Source of the DNA: Sporosarcina koreensis
Lineage (GTDB): Bacteria; Bacillota; Bacilli; Bacillales_A; Planococcaceae
Length of the DNA stretch: 64,000 nucleotides
Assembly (NCBI RefSeq): GCF_000826145.2
Contig: NZ_LN651337.1
Coordinates: 1,181,774-1,245,773, forward strand
Direction: 5' to 3'
Shown here: positions 61,940 to 64,000 of the stretch, piece after piece
Layout of the letters: each line of letters starts with the position of its first letter
How positions within the stretch are numbered: position 1 is the first letter of the stretch
Notes under the pieces: generated by a model
What the model was told of the DNA's origin: nothing
Database searches by the model: none
What the model saw: only the letters and a program-made list of their open reading frames with translations
Made by a program: the position numbers and the translations under genes

Positions 61940-62794
61940 TTATGAATCGGCCCGGCGTTTCACCCAGCCGAGCCCCATCGCGCCTTCGCCGAGATGCGTG
62001 CCGATGACGGGACCGAAGTAGCTGATGTTGAACTGCACGTCTGGATAGAGCGCGCTCAGTTCTGCGAGCCATTTGTCGGCTTCCTCCGGGCAGTTGCCGT
62101 GGATGATCGCCGCCTCGAGCGGCATTTTCGCCGCGTCTTCGCCGAGCAGATCCGCAATCCGTTTCATCGCTTTCTTGCGCGTCCGGATCTTTTCGAACGG
62201 CACGATGACTTTGTCGACGAAGTGCAGGATCGGCTTCACCTGCAGCAGGCCGCCGATCAACGCCTGTGCACCGGAAAGCCTTCCGCCGCGCTGCAGGTGC
62301 GACAGGTCGTCCACCATGAAGTACGCGCGCATCGTCTTCTTCATTTCATCCAATTCCGCCATGATGGCGTCTAGCGGCTCCCCTTCTTTCGCCATCTCGG
62401 CGGCACGGATCGCATAGAACCCCTGCATGTAGCACGAGATCTCCGAGTCGAAGGCACGGACGTCGACGTCTGTCGCGAGTTCGCCCGCCTGGACGGCGCC
62501 TGTGAATGTGCCGCTGATGCCGCTCGACAGGTGGATCGAAATGATCGCGTCCGCGCCCTTGTCATGCAGCTCCTTGAATTTCGCTGCGAACTGGCCGACG
62601 GACGGCTGCGACGTCTTCGGCAGTTCCCCGCCGCCCCGCACCTTGTCGTAGAATTCATTTGTCGTAATATCGATCTCTTCATCGTAATCTTGTCCGTCTA
62701 TGGTGACCGCGAGCGGAACGACATGGATATCGAGCCGTTCGCGCAAGTCTTTCGGTAAGTAGGCTGTGCTGTCTGTCACGACTGCAATTTTCAT
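61940..62794 (-). CDS. degV: DegV family fatty-acid-binding protein
   Basis: About 284 residues from ATG at 62794 (MKIAVVTDSTAYL), behind AGGAG. DegV features: TSQPSVGQF, SSGISGTFTGA and LSHLQRGGRLSGAQALIG. DegV proteins bind fatty acids for the FakA kinase. In B. subtilis DegV lies near comF as here. Confidence 0.93.
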   Translation of the reverse strand: MKIAVVTDSTAYLPKDLRERLDIHVVPLAVTIDGQDYDEEIDITTNEFYDKVRGGGELPKTSQPSVGQFAAKFKELHDKGADAIISIHLSSGISGTFTGAVQAGELATDVDVRAFDSEISCYMQGFYAIRAAEMAKEGEPLDAIMAELDEMKKTMRAYFMVDDLSHLQRGGRLSGAQALIGGLLQVKPILHFVDKVIVPFEKIRTRKKAMKRIADLLGEDAAKMPLEAAIIHGNCPEEADKWLAELSALYPDVQFNISYFGPVIGTHLGEGAMGLGWVKRRADS

Positions 62795-62872
62795 GTTCAT
62801 CAACTCCTGCACCTATTCTACCGAATTGCCGCAGAATAAGGAAACGCTATCTTGCGGAAAGTGAAAAAGAAT

Positions 62873-64000
62873 TCATTCCATCCGCCGCGCCCATCGGTTC
62901 GCCTGCTGGGAGTACACGCACAGCTCGTCCATCGGGATGTCGACTTGTGCGCTCAAGGCTTCCATGGTATCCATGTCGAGCCGTTCGACAGCTTCTGCAA
63001 GCTTGAGGAACGGCGCAAGCTCCGTGTCGCCGCCGGTCAGTGTATCCGTGACCTGTTCGGCGAGTGGAATCTCCTTAGTGATTTCGTCCCATCCTTTGTG
63101 GAGGATGACGTCGAGCAGGGAGAACATGCCCGTCAGGAAATATTCGTCGGAGTTTTTGTAGCCGGCGCGGCGTGCGAGCAGTTCGCACAGTTTCGCGCGG
63201 ACGAGGGAGTAATCGACGAGCGCCTTCGTCCGGCCCATGCCCTCCCCTTCGCCCATCTGGTGGAACGTGATGATGTACAGCCATTTCTTCGTCTCCTGCA
63301 GGCCGATGAGCACGATCGCCTGGTGGATCGACGTGATCTTGCGCGGCACGCCGAATGCGTAGGTGTTAATGTAGCGCAGCAGCTTGTACGTGAGCGACAG
63401 GTCGTGCGTGATGAGCGCCGCGATGTCGCGGATGCTTGGGAGTGCCGCGTTTAGCTGTTCCATGACGAGCATGTTGCTTTCCTCGATCACCGGTACTTCT
63501 ATTCCCTTCACAACTTCCGGCGTGGCGAAGAAGTAGCCCTGGAACAGTGTGTACCCTGCCTTCTTCGCCTCTTCGAACTCCACTTCGGTCTCGATCTTCT
63601 CTGCGAGCAGCCGGACGTTCGGGTACATGCGGATGAAGTTCTGGATGCGCTGGCGTTCTTCCGGGCCGGACTGCATGAAATCGACTTTGATGTAGTCGAC
63701 GAGCGGATACAGCCCTTTTTCGACTTCGTACTGTTTCGACAGGATGAAGTCATCGAGCGCGATCCGGAAGCCGTTCGCTTTCAGCTTCCGCAGCCGCGTC
63801 ATCAGGGCCGGCGTGATTTCGACCGTTTCGAGCACTTCGATGATGACTCGTTTCGGGTCAAGCCGGTCGATGATGTCATGTGCGAGCAGTTCGCCGGTGA
63901 AGTTGATGAAGGACGGGTGGCTGCCGGCGACCCGGTCGACACCGATGCACAGGAACGTATTGAGGAGCACACCGATCGTCGCCTTGTCCGGGTCGACGTC
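62873..64000 (-). CDS. EAL-HDOD (YuxH-like) protein, N-terminus outside the window
   Basis: About 375 visible residues. The EAL-like domain is degenerate: IIEVLE in place of the catalytic EAL, with LDDF and YIKVDFM retained. An HDOD domain follows (LPSIRDIAALITHDLSLTYKLLRYIN). The frame is open to the window edge, reading DVDPDKATIGVLLN before the first internal methionine, so the true start is beyond 64000. This family links to cyclic-di-GMP or signalling control but probably lacks phosphodiesterase activity. Confidence 0.88.
   Translation of the reverse strand, partial: DVDPDKATIGVLLNTFLCIGVDRVAGSHPSFINFTGELLAHDIIDRLDPKRVIIEVLETVEITPALMTRLRKLKANGFRIALDDFILSKQYEVEKGLYPLVDYIKVDFMQSGPEERQRIQNFIRMYPNVRLLAEKIETEVEFEEAKKAGYTLFQGYFFATPEVVKGIEVPVIEESNMLVMEQLNAALPSIRDIAALITHDLSLTYKLLRYINTYAFGVPRKITSIHQAIVLIGLQETKKWLYIITFHQMGEGEGMGRTKALVDYSLVRAKLCELLARRAGYKNSDEYFLTGMFSLLDVILHKGWDEITKEIPLAEQVTDTLTGGDTELAPFLKLAEAVERLDMDTMEALSAQVDIPMDELCVYSQQANRWARRME

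Noticed and set aside
1-64000. tRNA or rRNA genes
   Set aside because: No cloverleaf with GTTCRANNC-type T-arm and CCA-proximal stem, and no rRNA-like stretch, was recognised. The GTTCAACGA matches belong to the group I introns.

Overview
The window looks like a chromosomal segment of a motile, fairly GC-rich Gram-positive bacterium of the Bacillales, most likely the Planococcaceae/Caryophanaceae branch. The basis is gene order: the run from csbA through minJ, ctpB, ftsX/ftsE, cccB, prfB, secA, hpf, fliT/fliS/fliD/flaG, hag, csrA/fliW, flgL/flgK, flgN/flgM, yvyF, comFC/comFA to degV matches the known Bacillus subtilis order closely, with local insertions and losses (for example, no comFB). 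The species cannot be fixed from this sequence alone.

Layout. 0-5 kb: addA (partial) and addB, followed upstream by a 21-bp-period tandem array. 5-18.5 kb: a TVP38-type membrane protein, azlCD, csbA, minJ, ctpB, a TlpA-like thioredoxin with a membrane partner, an ftsE-ftsX-M23 hydrolase set, cccB, a lysine-riboswitch-controlled dapA and an M20 amidohydrolase. 18.5-23.3 kb: prfB with its programmed +1 frameshift, secA, a second 21-bp-period array and hpf. 23.4-32.5 kb: a PilZ protein, three chemoreceptors and the flaG-fliD-fliS-fliT operon, several with recognisable SigD promoters. 32.6-46.5 kb: accessory metabolism and transport, including a decayed LytTR/DUF3021/ABC operon, a T-box-controlled nhaC, an RsgA-type GTPase behind a leader-peptide attenuator, and a TetR/ABC exporter with three evenly spaced operators. 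46.6-51.2 kb: an AT-rich island with a DUF4145 protein, a decayed LAGLIDADG-type endonuclease, a solitary type I-C-like CRISPR repeat, direct repeats, an unknown gene and an AbiGi/DUF2971-like putative defence protein. 51.3-59 kb: the flagellin gene, hag, interrupted by group I introns, then csrA, fliW, a DUF6470 protein, flgL, flgK, flgN and flgM. 59-64 kb: a long inverted repeat, yvyF, comFC, comFA, degV and a partial EAL-HDOD gene.

The most unusual structure is at hag. One group I intron (about 51814-52180) splits the gene exactly between the conserved '...RIRDVD' and 'MAKEMM...' parts of the C-terminal D0 helix. A second, similar group I intron follows. The sequence just before its core encodes a complete alternative flagellin C-terminus with a stop codon, and the sequence just after it encodes another, more canonical C-terminus followed by the gene's terminator. 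Either spliced or unspliced RNA at the second site could therefore give a complete flagellin. The second most notable element is a promoter, 21-codon leader ORF and terminator/antiterminator ahead of the RsgA paralogue. It has the architecture of ribosome-mediated attenuation.

The regulatory themes fit together. SigD promoters, a CsrA-type GGA hairpin in the hag leader, and csrA-fliW next to hag indicate the FliW-CsrA-Hag homeostasis circuit. FlgM, FlgN, FliS and FliT complete the checkpoint and chaperone set.
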